Counted from the stretch's first letter, positions 1-7,970 are shown. The stretch is 64,000 bases of DNA from Salinibacillus kushneri (GCF_900111405.1 NZ_FOHJ01000012.1:21563-85562), one strand, 5' to 3'. Made by a program: numbers and translations. Notes: a model not told the origin generated them from the letters alone.

Positions 1-82
1 TTCTAACTTTTCCGCTCCTGGTACGTCCTGCTCTTGGTCTGCCCTGAGCTTGTGCATCTCCTAATACGGTAAATTCAATCAC
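1..82 (-). CDS. RusA-type Holliday junction resolvase, N-terminal fragment cut by the window edge
   Basis: Only the first 27 codons are in the window. Reading from a GTG at 82-80, the peptide begins MIEFTVLGDAQAQGRPRAGR, which matches the opening beta strand and the QGRPRA motif of the RusA/YqaN family of phage junction endonucleases. The GTG overlaps the stop codon of the gene before it (GTGA), which is typical of coupled phage genes. Such enzymes resolve branched DNA from phage recombination and packaging, in keeping with the RecT block upstream in this transcript. The rest lies left of position 1, so the catalytic acidic residues cannot be checked. Confidence 0.75.
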   Translation of the reverse strand, partial: MIEFTVLGDAQAQGRPRAGRTRSGKVR

Positions 83-264
83 ATCATCATCCCCAGACCG
101 ATAACCAGTAGGAAAAATAGAAATACAAACAGCACATAATTAACAAAATGGTTCTTCTCCCGCTTCTGGTACTGATCAACCATCCCTCTCAATCTTTCAT
201 TCTCAGACTCTAAAACAAAATTTTCATAGTCTTTACCTAAATTCATTTCAATATCTTCGTTCAT
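79..264 (-). CDS. Small phage membrane protein with N-terminal helix
   Basis: This encodes 61 residues. Residues 1-38 are charged and probably helical (LESENERLRGMVDQYQKREK), and residues 39-61 form one hydrophobic membrane segment ending in GMMM. Its ATG overlaps the stop of the gene before it (TGATG) and its stop overlaps the RusA start, so it belongs to a tightly coupled minus-strand early transcript. I do not recognise a family. A membrane-tethered coiled coil is what can be seen. Confidence 0.6.
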   Translation of the reverse strand: MNEDIEMNLGKDYENFVLESENERLRGMVDQYQKREKNHFVNYVLFVFLFFLLVIGLGMMM

Positions 265-416
265 CAGTTAGCCTCCTTTAAAGCTTCATCCAATGTCACT
301 TGTTTTTTGAGGAATTCCTTTTCTTCCTCTTGGTGCTTTTTGTAGCAAACAGGACCAAAACCTCGTTCAATGCTTTTCTTGTCCTTTAGGTTTCTGTTAC
401 ATCTAGCGCATTGCAT
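264..416 (-). CDS. DUF6011-like zinc-ribbon microprotein
   Basis: This encodes 50 residues: MQCARCNRNLKDKKSIERGF, then GPVCYKKHQEEEKEF and an acidic/basic helical tail. The CxxC near the start and the GPVC motif give a four-element metal-binding arrangement like the small DUF6011 proteins found in many phages (C-R-C-G-R-x-L-K ... G-x-G-P-V-C). Position between coupled genes (its stop and the next start share TGATG) supports expression. The function is unknown; nucleic-acid or protein binding through a zinc ribbon is an inference. Confidence 0.65.
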   Translation of the reverse strand: MQCARCNRNLKDKKSIERGFGPVCYKKHQEEEKEFLKKQVTLDEALKEAN

Positions 417-567
417 TCTCTCGTTCCTCCTTCATAGTCTTCACAAAGTATTCGAACCTAGTGTTAAATACATGAATCGCAATGAATCCCAGACGCACAC
501 CTTTAATCTCTTTATGCCAATCAATCCCAAATGAGTAACCTCTGTCTACTTCGATAACTAAAAACAC
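403..567 (-). CDS. Small phage hypothetical protein (GTG start)
   Basis: This is an open frame of 54 residues starting at a GTG that shares its first base with the stop of the MazG-like gene upstream (TAGTG) and ending inside the start of the DUF6011-like gene. The peptide is MFLVIEVDRGYSFGIDWHKE followed by a beta-rich stretch and a basic tail. The tight overlaps on both sides argue that it is real. I recognise no family. Confidence 0.45.
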   Translation of the reverse strand: MFLVIEVDRGYSFGIDWHKEIKGVRLGFIAIHVFNTRFEYFVKTMKEERENAMR

Positions 568-857
568 TAACTATCACTCTCTTCTTTAACTTGCTCAGCA
601 AAAGCAGCTGCTACCGCTGCGACATGAATCAGTTCTTCGTAAAGATCATCTGCATCAGTTGTTTTGTGAGCCACACTTCCTTTTTGGATAGCTTGTCCTA
701 CTTCCCCGAATTCTTCTCCGAGAATGGCGTACCAATAGCCGTGTGGATGCCTCTGAATTCCCCACTGCCGATTTTGCCTTACTCGTTCTTTATGGATATC
801 ATTAAGCACTTTTGTATGATGACCACTTGCTTCGTAAACAGGTAGTTTTTCAGTCAT
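567..857 (-). CDS. MazG-like nucleotide pyrophosphohydrolase, phage type
   Basis: This encodes 96 residues. The all-alpha NTP-PPase pattern is visible as GEEFGEVGQAI around residues 47-57 and DDLYEELIHVAAVAAAFAEQ around 70-89, where paired acidic residues would bind Mg2+. The N-terminal HKERVRQNRQWG motif is typical of phage members. MazG-like enzymes hydrolyse (d)NTPs or alarmones; which substrate this one uses cannot be told. Its start overlaps the upstream stop (ATGA), with GAGGA nine bases before it. Confidence 0.75.
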   Translation of the reverse strand: MTEKLPVYEASGHHTKVLNDIHKERVRQNRQWGIQRHPHGYWYAILGEEFGEVGQAIQKGSVAHKTTDADDLYEELIHVAAVAAAFAEQVKEESDS

Positions 858-1258
858 TCAGCTTCCTCCTCGATTGTCCATTTTCCGGCATTTATCCAAG
901 CTAGTTTTATTTCCGCTCCGCCACCAGCAGTACAAGCGTTATCCTTACATATTGAACCCAATTTATTGTTATAGCTTTCAAATTTGATTGTCTCATCTTG
1001 GAATTCGCAATAAGCATTTTTACCTTCTTCAACAGCTTTCATTGCGTCACTGAAAGAGACATAGTTTGGTAGGATGCGCCATTTCAAGCGATGGGTGGTT
1101 AAATTTATTGCTAAATATTGACCATATTTTGGTTCTTTGTTTAAGTATGTGATTGACCCATTGTTATTTCTTATCACCGTATAGCCTTCCTCTGCTTCCG
1201 CAACTTCCCCAACTTTCAAACGATCTATCATTTCTCCTGTACTTAACCACTCAGACAT
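854..1258 (-). CDS. Phage hypothetical protein
   Basis: The second methionine, at 1258, is chosen because GGAGGG lies seven bases before it; a start at 1294 would lack this site and would run into the gene upstream. The product is about 134 residues, beginning MSEWLSTGEMIDRLKVGEVA. It is acidic at its C-terminus and has several aromatic residues and two cysteines (ICKDNACTAGGG). No catalytic motif is evident. It is part of the coupled early transcript, and similar proteins of unknown function occur in phages of Gram-positive bacteria. Confidence 0.65.
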   Translation of the reverse strand: MSEWLSTGEMIDRLKVGEVAEAEEGYTVIRNNNGSITYLNKEPKYGQYLAINLTTHRLKWRILPNYVSFSDAMKAVEEGKNAYCEFQDETIKFESYNNKLGSICKDNACTAGGGAEIKLAWINAGKWTIEEEAE

Positions 1259-1269
1259 CTTTATCCCTC

Positions 1270-1437
1270 CTAATAATTCTTCCTGCCACTCCAATTCTTC
1301 TTGCTAATAGACCTCGTTTTCCCGTCCATGATGTAGCGCTCACCGCTTACCTTCAGCACCGTTGGCTTTCCATTTTTAGTCTTATCTACAGTGACGATAG
1401 GACGATAGCATTCACCTTTGGTTCTGGTTTTGGCCAA
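1270..1437 (-). CDS. Small basic phage protein (TTG start)
   Basis: The frame is open upstream to 1479, but AAAGGAGGGG sits five bases before a TTG at 1437, and this start also avoids overlap with the gene ending at 1451. The product is 55 residues, MAKTRTKGECYRPIVTVDKT..., rich in lysine and arginine and ending in KKNWSGRKNY. A nucleic-acid-binding role is possible from charge alone. No family is recognised. Confidence 0.6.
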   Translation of the reverse strand: MAKTRTKGECYRPIVTVDKTKNGKPTVLKVSGERYIMDGKTRSISKKNWSGRKNY

Positions 1438-1450
1438 CTCTACCCCTCCT

Positions 1451-1678
1451 TTACTTAAATGGCCTAATCTTGTACCCATTTCTAAATAAATGAATCACAC
1501 AGAAAAGCACTTCCCACTCATCTGCTTTTACCTTTGTTGCTATGAACTCAGCAGGTAAGCCCTGATTCCATAACTTCTTGACCTCATCAACCTTTGACTT
1601 TGGCATACACTGTTCTAAATCATCGTTAAACCAAATGACTTCCTCATTCGCCTGAAGCTTGGGGATGTAACTTGCCAT
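1451..1678 (-). CDS. Phage hypothetical protein, possible helix-turn-helix
   Basis: This encodes 75 residues. The stretch from about residue 33, KKLWNQGLPAEFIATKVKAD, followed by EWEVLFCVIHL, resembles a recognition-helix arrangement in which a small turn separates two helices, so weak DNA binding is possible. The 5' end overlaps the zinc-finger gene upstream by 35 bases in another frame. The real function is unknown. Confidence 0.55.
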   Translation of the reverse strand: MASYIPKLQANEEVIWFNDDLEQCMPKSKVDEVKKLWNQGLPAEFIATKVKADEWEVLFCVIHLFRNGYKIRPFK

Positions 1679-1853
1679 TCTCTTTCATCCTTTGCTCTGC
1701 GATAGCCTTATGTAACCTCTTCGTGAATGTAGCTAATCCTCGGTCAATTTCTTCTCTGGACTTTGGTTCGCAGTTCGGGCATTGCACAACTTGAGTACAT
1801 CCAGATACAATCTCATTCCACATCACGCCTCTTCCCTTACATAGTGGGCACAT
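1644..1853 (-). CDS. Small zinc-ribbon phage protein (CxxC...CxxC)
   Basis: This encodes 69 residues. MCPLCKGRGVMWNEI and VVQCPNCEPKS supply two CxxC knuckles 23 residues apart, the arrangement of a zinc ribbon related to the DnaJ central domain (the first knuckle is CPLCKGRG). The C-terminal half is a charged helix. The ATG at 1853 overlaps the stop of the gene before it. Phage proteins of this kind have no assigned role; binding to nucleic acid is an inference. Confidence 0.65.
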   Translation of the reverse strand: MCPLCKGRGVMWNEIVSGCTQVVQCPNCEPKSREEIDRGLATFTKRLHKAIAEQRMKENGKLHPQASGE

Positions 1854-2194
1854 TATTCAATCACCTCCAAGTCATCTTCTCTAACTCGATATAACCCGCG
1901 CATATCACAAGCAATAACATAGACTGTTTCAAAAACATCGTCTGTTTGAACAAGATCCCATTCGCTATACGGGTTTTCAATTTCCTCTAACCAGGCAGTG
2001 GTAACGATGTTTCTTTTTCCGCAAACAAAACCTTCCTTTTCCTTGTGTTCACGTTCTAAAAATCGTTCCAATTTGATGTATCCATACTCTTCTAATTCAC
2101 GCTTTTGTTCTTCAGTCATATATTGGTAATTGACACCATATCCTTGATTTTTTGAAAGTGATTTAGAAAACTTAACTTTTTGGCCTAATTTCAA
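1853..2194 (-). CDS. Phage hypothetical protein, 113 residues
   Basis: It begins MKLGQKVKFSKSLSKNQGYG and has a charged central part with EEQKRELEEYGYIKLERFLE, then a beta-rich C-terminal part ending in EDDLEVIE. The pattern of an opening beta barrel followed by VRTRVI-like strands suggests an SH3-like fold, but no motif proves it. It follows the helicase-loader gene by one base and is almost certainly co-transcribed with it. Confidence 0.6.
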   Translation of the reverse strand: MKLGQKVKFSKSLSKNQGYGVNYQYMTEEQKRELEEYGYIKLERFLEREHKEKEGFVCGKRNIVTTAWLEEIENPYSEWDLVQTDDVFETVYVIACDMRGLYRVREDDLEVIE

Positions 2195-2195
2195 G

Positions 2196-3170
2196 TTAAA
2201 ACACCTTCTTTCCCTGTCTTAATCGATAATCATCACCTTCAACCTCGTACAATCGCTCCCCGCACATTCCTAGCAATCTACTAGATGCAGCATAGCCAAT
2301 CTTTTCTGATAACGTTCCTGTGTCTTCATTGGAGCTAAATATAATGGGTCTTTGATTTCGGTACCGCTCATTGATGATTTTGTAATAAAGGCTTTCTTTA
2401 GCTTCTGACCATTTGGCTTTCCCTAGGTCGTCCCAAACCAATACATCAACATTTATGGCGCTGTTCGTTAATTTGGAGAGCGTCAATCCCTCGTCGTTCA
2501 TCATTTTGGCGTTAATAAGATCGTCCATGAACGATACATCCGATACACACAGCACTCGGCAACCTCTTGTATATTTGGACTTTTGACCTGGTGCAATCTC
2601 ATCTCGGATTTTTATCTTGTTCATTATCCATTTAGCAGCAGCCATTTGCAGATGTGTTTTTCCCAATCCGAAATTATTGTGTTCAGCCTTTGCTTGATAA
2701 CGTGCTTCTGCATCTAGACTCCGAATTCGTGTTTCTCCCAAAACAGCGATAAATCCAAGGCTGTTATCTTCTGGCTTCCCTTGAATGATGTCAGGAAAGG
2801 ACTGTAAGTATTCTTTTGTTGCCTCAAACATCTCTTTCTGCACTTCACTTTGTTGCTCATAATTATCGAATCTGGCATTTTGAAACTCATTAGGGATAAG
2901 GGCGTTTTTAAATCGATTTTGTAATGCCCTTTTTTCTTTACAGTGGCAGGGCCGTCCGAAATCTCGGTAAATAACCTTGCCATTTTCAAGCTCTTCTTCA
3001 ACCCTTTCCAGCAACATCCCGGTATCATTACAGTCAGGACACTCAACGTCCTGTCGCGGCCTGTTTTCCGAGTTCTGCTTCTCGTAAGACTTGCTCATAG
3101 CTTTTGCCCTTGCTATGACCTTTTGCATAGCTGTTCCTACGTCCGTGAAGTCTGTTGTCATTGTTTTCAC
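2196..3170 (-). CDS. dnaC: DnaC/IstB-like AAA+ helicase loader of the prophage
   Basis: The gene encodes 324 residues if it starts at 3170; the first 128 bases overlap the DUF4373 gene, and an internal ATG at 3098 with AAGG upstream is the main alternative. A zinc cluster precedes the ATPase (CPDC at 44-47, CHC at 75-77). The Walker A core FGLGKTHL is at 167-174, Walker B VLVWDDLG at 243-250, sensor 1 IIFSSNEDTG near 276, and a candidate arginine finger in ASSRLL near 297. DnaC proteins load the replicative helicase at phage origins. The P-loop is unusual: about 20 extra residues (starting GETRIRSL) sit between the first strand and GLGK. Neighbouring DUF4373 would be the initiator partner. 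Confidence 0.85.
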   Translation of the reverse strand: MKTMTTDFTDVGTAMQKVIARAKAMSKSYEKQNSENRPRQDVECPDCNDTGMLLERVEEELENGKVIYRDFGRPCHCKEKRALQNRFKNALIPNEFQNARFDNYEQQSEVQKEMFEATKEYLQSFPDIIQGKPEDNSLGFIAVLGETRIRSLDAEARYQAKAEHNNFGLGKTHLQMAAAKWIMNKIKIRDEIAPGQKSKYTRGCRVLCVSDVSFMDDLINAKMMNDEGLTLSKLTNSAINVDVLVWDDLGKAKWSEAKESLYYKIINERYRNQRPIIFSSNEDTGTLSEKIGYAASSRLLGMCGERLYEVEGDDYRLRQGKKVF

Positions 3171-3936
3171 CGTCCTTATCCTCGTAGTAGCGATCTAGGA
3201 TATAACCAACGCAATATTTCAGGCTATTAATCTTTTCGTTTTGATGGCGTTTATTGGCTTCAAAGTCCTCAAAGCATTGGACTAAAGCAGACTCAGCTTG
3301 TTCAGGCGGTACACCCTCTTTTTCAATAAGCTCGGCAGCTTGTTGATCTTTAGGGCTTGGGTGCATTTGTCCTTTTAATTGCAGATATTTATCGATAACG
3401 ACAATGGCAGTCGTATTTTCGTTCTTTACTGCTTTACTTTCCTTTCCTTTGCTTTGCTTTACTTTCCTTTGTGTACTTTTGCTATCATTTACTTGTGGTG
3501 AGTCTTGGTTAATGCGTTCAATAACTAGGTTTTTGTATACATTAACTTCTGATTGGCTCAAAAGTAGATATTTTTCATGAATGAAGACCTTCTTTCTGCG
3601 AGAAGATGCTTCCAGGTAACGACGCTGAATCCCCTTAGATGTAAGGACTTCGTACTTTTCATATAGGTCTGTTGAAAACAATCCCCACTTTAAGCAATCG
3701 TTTAGGATTACATTAACTTTATTTATGTCGACATTAACTTTCCTTGAGAAAAGTAACTGTTCCTTTTCTCCCCATTGATAGAAGTAACTGTTATCATAGA
3801 TTTTCATTAACAATTTAATAACTACACCGAAACCTTCAAGTCCGTGAGTGGCTTCAATTAATACAATTTTGTCGTCCTGATCAATATCTACATCTAATGG
3901 AAAATAATCTAAACCTTCCTTAATTGGCCTAACCAC
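3043..3936 (-). CDS. DUF4373 (Lin1244/Lin1753-like) phage replication protein
   Basis: The N-terminal sequence MVRPIKEGLDYFPLDVDIDQ is the hallmark of the DUF4373 family, whose members open with M-A-R-P-x-K-x-G-L-D-Y-F-P-L-D. That decides the GTG start at 3936, which has a GGGGGTGG site five bases upstream; the frame is open to 3951. The domain (about residues 1-110) resembles winged-helix initiators such as DnaD. A lysine-rich linker (about 165-180) leads to a C-terminal helical region with ILDRYYEDKDGE. Such proteins sit beside DnaC in phages of Gram-positive bacteria and are thought to open or mark the replication origin. Confidence 0.8.
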   Translation of the reverse strand: MVRPIKEGLDYFPLDVDIDQDDKIVLIEATHGLEGFGVVIKLLMKIYDNSYFYQWGEKEQLLFSRKVNVDINKVNVILNDCLKWGLFSTDLYEKYEVLTSKGIQRRYLEASSRRKKVFIHEKYLLLSQSEVNVYKNLVIERINQDSPQVNDSKSTQRKVKQSKGKESKAVKNENTTAIVVIDKYLQLKGQMHPSPKDQQAAELIEKEGVPPEQAESALVQCFEDFEANKRHQNEKINSLKYCVGYILDRYYEDKDGENNDNRLHGRRNSYAKGHSKGKSYEQVLREAELGKQAATGR

Positions 3937-3951
3937 TAAAACCACCCCCAA

Positions 3952-4647
3952 TCATTCGATGTAAACCAGTTTTCCAGTAAGTTCTTGTATTTCACGTTTA
4001 AATCGTTCCTCATCGCTGTTACTATCCGATAAATGAATCAAATGGATCTCTTCCACCTTGGTTAAATCGTTTACTCTCAAAAATTCTTTCACGTTTTCTA
4101 AGCTAAAATGAGAGCGTATGAGACGTTTTCTCATCATCTGGGGTACTAACCCCTCCAGGATTTTTTCGTCCAAAATATCCTTGCTGTAATTACACTCCAG
4201 CAGCAAATGTGTGAGCCCTTTGAACTTATAACGGATGTAGAATGTGTCCGTAGCAAATAGGAGTTTCTCAACAGCTTGATTGGCCAACAGAAATCCATAT
4301 GGTTCATTCACGTCATGTTCGACGTCAAAAGGTAATACAGTACCTATCTGAAACTGTTTCTTGGCTTCTACAGGCTTTATTCTGTGATGTTCAATATTTA
4401 AGGCCTCTTTCGTACCTGGAGACATATAAACATTGATTCCGGCCTTCACAACGTCCTTAATTCCTTTTGTGTGATCTCCGTGTTCATGCGTGACTAAACA
4501 ACCTGCCAGACTGCTAGTATTGAATTTCAGCGCCTTTCTTATCTCCCTGAAATTAATTCCAGCTTCGAGAAGAAGGGGAGTTTGGCCATCTGTGATGTGG
4601 TAGCAGTTCCCCTTCGAGCTGGAAGCTAATGTCTTTATATCAATCAT
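3952..4647 (-). CDS. MBL-fold metallohydrolase, YycJ-like, probable phage nuclease
   Basis: This encodes 231 residues with the start of the YycJ/WalJ type (IDIKTLASSSKGNCYHI). The metal motif THEHGDH is at 53-59, FATDTF supplies a further ligand Asp near 152, and HLIHLSDSNSD near the end gives the last His. YycJ-family enzymes act as 5' DNA exonucleases. The gene overlaps the recT start by one base (ATGA-type junction), so this enzyme is a good candidate for the exonuclease that feeds ssDNA to RecT. That role is inferred from position and family and is not shown by sequence alone. Confidence 0.75.
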   Translation of the reverse strand: MIDIKTLASSSKGNCYHITDGQTPLLLEAGINFREIRKALKFNTSSLAGCLVTHEHGDHTKGIKDVVKAGINVYMSPGTKEALNIEHHRIKPVEAKKQFQIGTVLPFDVEHDVNEPYGFLLANQAVEKLLFATDTFYIRYKFKGLTHLLLECNYSKDILDEKILEGLVPQMMRKRLIRSHFSLENVKEFLRVNDLTKVEEIHLIHLSDSNSDEERFKREIQELTGKLVYIE

Positions 4648-5588
4648 CAGAAAGACGGCCCTTCTGCTACAGCTTCTTTTTCTTCCATATCGTTCATGAC
4701 TTCATCAACTGATGTTTGTTCTTCTTGTGCTGGTTCAGGCTCAGGTTCCGCCTCTTGTTTTGGTTCTTCTTGTTGCTCATTTACTTCAGAAGCCTCAATG
4801 TCGATGTACTCTGAATTTGCATTTTCATTGATTTCTTGCTGGGCTTTAGCCTCTTCAGCTGCTTCATCTGTTTGATTGAAATGATTGATTAATAGGCTTC
4901 CATCATCACTGGAGTTAATGAATTTCTTACAAGCTCGATTAATAACGGTCTTTTTGGCCATTTCTTGCCTGAAGTTATCGTGTGTGGAGCCTTCTCTTTC
5001 TCTTTTTTGGTCCTTCCTCCACATTTGAGACTGTTGCCATGCCTGTCGGATCTCATCCATAGTCATGAGCTCTGTATAAACTTCCTCTTCACTAAGCTCA
5101 ATAATGCAATAAGCACCTTCGATTTTGTCTTTGTTGATGTTTCCAAACTTTTGTTTGTGCTGCAGATTCTGAATACGGCCATTCACCATGTCATAAGAGA
5201 CCTCATCACCTTCATAAATCACATTGGCATTTATACTTTTAGCCTCAGCAACTCGCTTAGTGACTGCCATTGTCCCAAAATAGGAACGTTGGAAAATTAG
5301 TTTGTTTCCGTACACAATGAAGTACCCTTGATTTTTAGCTGGGTTAAGACCTTGCACAACCATGTTTAACAGAGAATTTGCGATACTATCTTTCGTGCAG
5401 GCTTCCAGTGCTGGCTTACCGTTCTTATCCTTAACTTCCTGTAATTTAAGCCACGCTGATTTCATAGCGTTTTCTGGGCTGTAGTTCGCAGGAAAATGGA
5501 GTTCACCATTCTCCTGGAACTGCTTCACTTTATTTGCAACAACATCTACAGTGTCTTTCTTAACTAGCGCTAATTCGTTTTTACTCAA
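4647..5588 (-). CDS. recT: RecT-family single-strand annealing recombinase
   Basis: This encodes 313 residues. The RecT core covers about residues 20-240: SAWLKLQEVKDKNGKPALEA, LNMVVQGLNPAKNQGYFIVY, KLIFQRSYFGTMAVTKR and the conserved C-terminal helices before ACKKFINSS. The last 75 residues are a low-complexity acidic tail rich in Glu and Gln, as in other RecT proteins where it contacts partner proteins. RecT pairs complementary single strands during phage recombination. It sits directly after the VVA0879 gene with no gap and before the MBL-fold gene, in one transcript with the Rad50-like ATPase. Confidence 0.92.
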   Translation of the reverse strand: MSKNELALVKKDTVDVVANKVKQFQENGELHFPANYSPENAMKSAWLKLQEVKDKNGKPALEACTKDSIANSLLNMVVQGLNPAKNQGYFIVYGNKLIFQRSYFGTMAVTKRVAEAKSINANVIYEGDEVSYDMVNGRIQNLQHKQKFGNINKDKIEGAYCIIELSEEEVYTELMTMDEIRQAWQQSQMWRKDQKREREGSTHDNFRQEMAKKTVINRACKKFINSSDDGSLLINHFNQTDEAAEEAKAQQEINENANSEYIDIEASEVNEQQEEPKQEAEPEPEPAQEEQTSVDEVMNDMEEKEAVAEGPSF

Positions 5589-5921
5589 TTAAACCGCCTC
5601 CTCAGATAGTGCAAAATCAAATACTGATACTTCATCTCCGTCTTCAGAAATAACTGTGCGACCTTTATCGAGGGTTCCAAATAATCCATAAGCAGCCCAA
5701 TTACACCCATGGCCTAAATCCGTTTGGTTTTTGGTTCCCTTTCCGTTTACACGACCGATACATTTTTGGTAAGCGTCATTTGGATCAGCGTCATGTTCGA
5801 CAAAATCTTCAATACTTGCTAAATGACCACATGCAGGACATTTAAATTTCCATTTTAATTTGTTTTCACCGAATAACTTGCTTCCTTCTTCTAACCATTC
5901 ATTTAGAGTGAGTTTTTCCAA
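5589..5921 (-). CDS. VVA0879-family zinc-binding phage protein
   Basis: This encodes 110 residues. The opening MEKLTLNEWLEEGSKLFGEN, then KWKFKCPACGHLASIEDF and YQKCIGRVNG, match the VVA0879 family seen beside recT in Gram-positive phages. CPAC plus the later cysteines (KCIGR and GHGCNWAAYGLFGTL) would bind one zinc. Its function is not known. Its place between the ATPase and RecT with no intergenic gap suggests a part in recombination. Confidence 0.75.
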   Translation of the reverse strand: MEKLTLNEWLEEGSKLFGENKLKWKFKCPACGHLASIEDFVEHDADPNDAYQKCIGRVNGKGTKNQTDLGHGCNWAAYGLFGTLDKGRTVISEDGDEVSVFDFALSEEAV

Positions 5922-7889
5922 TTAGGCCACCTCTGCTTTTGCATTATTTTCAATTCGCAACTGCTTATCATTCTCTGAAACTACTAAGCTAATAAGCTGG
6001 GAATCAATATCAATCAACTTAGTTACACTCTCCGCATTGTCCACGAAAATTGGTACCTCCACCCCATAATGCTTAGAAAGGGTATTGATAATATCTAATC
6101 CCACATTGATTTGAGCTGCATTATTTAAACCGCCACTGTATGGCACGCCTTTGTATGTGGTCTCGCAAATCTCTTCTAATCCACCATTGTTGTATTTTTT
6201 GAACAGATTGAATCTCGCATACTGGAACTTGTTATTGATTTTCTCTTCCAGGAGATTAACTTTGGTGCGAATGAATTCTTCTGTGAGATAGAGCTCTTTC
6301 TCTAGTTGTTCAAATTCTTTCGATAGCTCTTGTTCCTGATTCTCAAGCTCTCCAATACGCTTTAAAGATTGCTCTGATTGCTCAACCTTGCTTAGATCAA
6401 TTTGTAGAGCACTCTGTTTCTCTTTTAAGGCACTGATTTCTTCCTGCACTTGCTGGACAGATACTTCAACTGACTTTTCAATTTCCTCGATTTTTTGTTC
6501 TAAAGCTTGTCTATCGTTCATAAGTTGTTGGTAAGTAACATTTTCAGATAATGGTTTGACATTAGAATCAAGATTATCTTTTTTGGCCTCTAAGGAGGAA
6601 ATTGACTTTTTCTTCTCGTCGATTTGGCTATTCAGTTTTGCGATTTCTTTTTCAATGGATTCATTATCTTGCTGAATAGCCTCAACCTTTGTTTTTAAGT
6701 CCTGGCCTTTTTGATTAATCTTTTCTAAAAGCTCCGATTTGTTTCGATTGAAATTAGCCTTTGCTTCCTCAATCTGTTCTTCTGGAAGCTCCTGTTTACA
6801 CGTTGGGCAAGTGCAGCTGGACTCATGGTCAAATTGTTTATCATTTTGCTCATTCCACTGTTCACGAAGGTCCTGCATTTGGGTTTGCAAGTCCTTAATA
6901 TTGCGCTCATTCATGTCTTTTCGTTGCTGTTGACTATCAACCTTGGATTTAAGGATATTAAGGTTTGACTGTTCTTCCTGAAGTCGAGATTGAAGCTTAT
7001 AAAGCTCCTGCTTTCCATCATTTTCGTGTTCGTTCTTTACGTTATTAATCTTCAGGTCAATATCACTGATTTGCTTCCGAATATTGTTGACCTCACTACC
7101 GTTGCGAATGTCATTTATCCGCTGCTGTTTAGCTTCAATTTGACTGTTAATATCCTCTAATTGACGGTTAATATCTTCCTTGTTTAGCTCATTCACATCA
7201 GGAAGATTACGGTTAATTTCATCAATGCGAACTGGAATACGATCAAGTTCCTGGTTGATTTCTTTCCGTTTAGCAGCAATCACTTTTCTATGGTCCTCAA
7301 TACTACGTCCACTTAGAATGTCTGCCAGTTCCTCCAAGTCCTTATTTGAAGCAATCACATCTTCATCTGTTACGTCTCCAGCAATCTCTAATAAAAGATT
7401 GCGACGGTCTTTCCAGTGCAGCTGCTCATTAAAGTAGCTTGGATTAGTTAACAGTTTGAAAATATCCTCGTCTACGATTGATGCAACCTTGTCCGTGAAA
7501 TCCTTCTTTTTGCTTGGTACACCATCGATGAAATAGTCAGTAGTGTGTCCTGTAAAATCAGGAGTCGGATTACTCCGTTTTTTCGTCCACTTTTCCTTGT
7601 ACACTTTCTTAAGAGACAATTCTGCTCCATCAACCAGGAATTTTGCTTCCACTTCATGATTAAGTTTGTTGAGTGGCTTTCCGTTCACTAGGGTTTTAAT
7701 TTCAAAATCCTTCTTGTTACGGCTATCCTTGTTAAATAAGAGCCATACAAACGCATCAAAGATTGTGGTCTTTCCAGCTTCGTTGTCGCCATATACGTTG
7801 ATATCCTCACCATTAGCGACTAAATCAAAGTTCCTGATACCCTTGAAATTCGTAAGGTGCAATTCCAAGAGATTTAATTGCTTGCTCAT
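5922..7889 (-). CDS. Rad50/SbcC-like AAA ATPase with zinc hook
   Basis: This encodes 655 residues. Walker A is GDNEAGKTT at 34-42. A long coiled coil runs from about 195 to 540, interrupted near 362 by CPTCKQEL, a CxxC zinc hook of the Rad50 type. The C-terminal lobe has the signature YSGGLNNAAQINVGLDI (near 585) and Walker B VPIFVDNAES (near 611). These ATPases tether and clamp DNA ends for a nuclease partner, here probably the MBL-fold product. The start at 7889 is preceded by AAGGAGG. It heads the recombination operon. Confidence 0.85.
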   Translation of the reverse strand: MSKQLNLLELHLTNFKGIRNFDLVANGEDINVYGDNEAGKTTIFDAFVWLLFNKDSRNKKDFEIKTLVNGKPLNKLNHEVEAKFLVDGAELSLKKVYKEKWTKKRSNPTPDFTGHTTDYFIDGVPSKKKDFTDKVASIVDEDIFKLLTNPSYFNEQLHWKDRRNLLLEIAGDVTDEDVIASNKDLEELADILSGRSIEDHRKVIAAKRKEINQELDRIPVRIDEINRNLPDVNELNKEDINRQLEDINSQIEAKQQRINDIRNGSEVNNIRKQISDIDLKINNVKNEHENDGKQELYKLQSRLQEEQSNLNILKSKVDSQQQRKDMNERNIKDLQTQMQDLREQWNEQNDKQFDHESSCTCPTCKQELPEEQIEEAKANFNRNKSELLEKINQKGQDLKTKVEAIQQDNESIEKEIAKLNSQIDEKKKSISSLEAKKDNLDSNVKPLSENVTYQQLMNDRQALEQKIEEIEKSVEVSVQQVQEEISALKEKQSALQIDLSKVEQSEQSLKRIGELENQEQELSKEFEQLEKELYLTEEFIRTKVNLLEEKINNKFQYARFNLFKKYNNGGLEEICETTYKGVPYSGGLNNAAQINVGLDIINTLSKHYGVEVPIFVDNAESVTKLIDIDSQLISLVVSENDKQLRIENNAKAEVA

Positions 7890-7938
7890 GTGTTTATTCC
7901 TCCTTAATTTGTGGTATAATTAAACCAAATGATTTTAG

Positions 7939-7970
7939 AAAAGGCGCTCACCTTATTGGTGGGCCTTTTT
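7939..7970 (-). terminator. Bidirectional intrinsic terminator
   Basis: GGCGCTCACC and GGTGGGCC form a 10-bp stem with one G-T pair and a short loop, flanked by A and T runs on both sides. It sits directly at the stop codon of the 85-residue gene upstream and would end that transcript before the ATPase operon. Confidence 0.8.
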
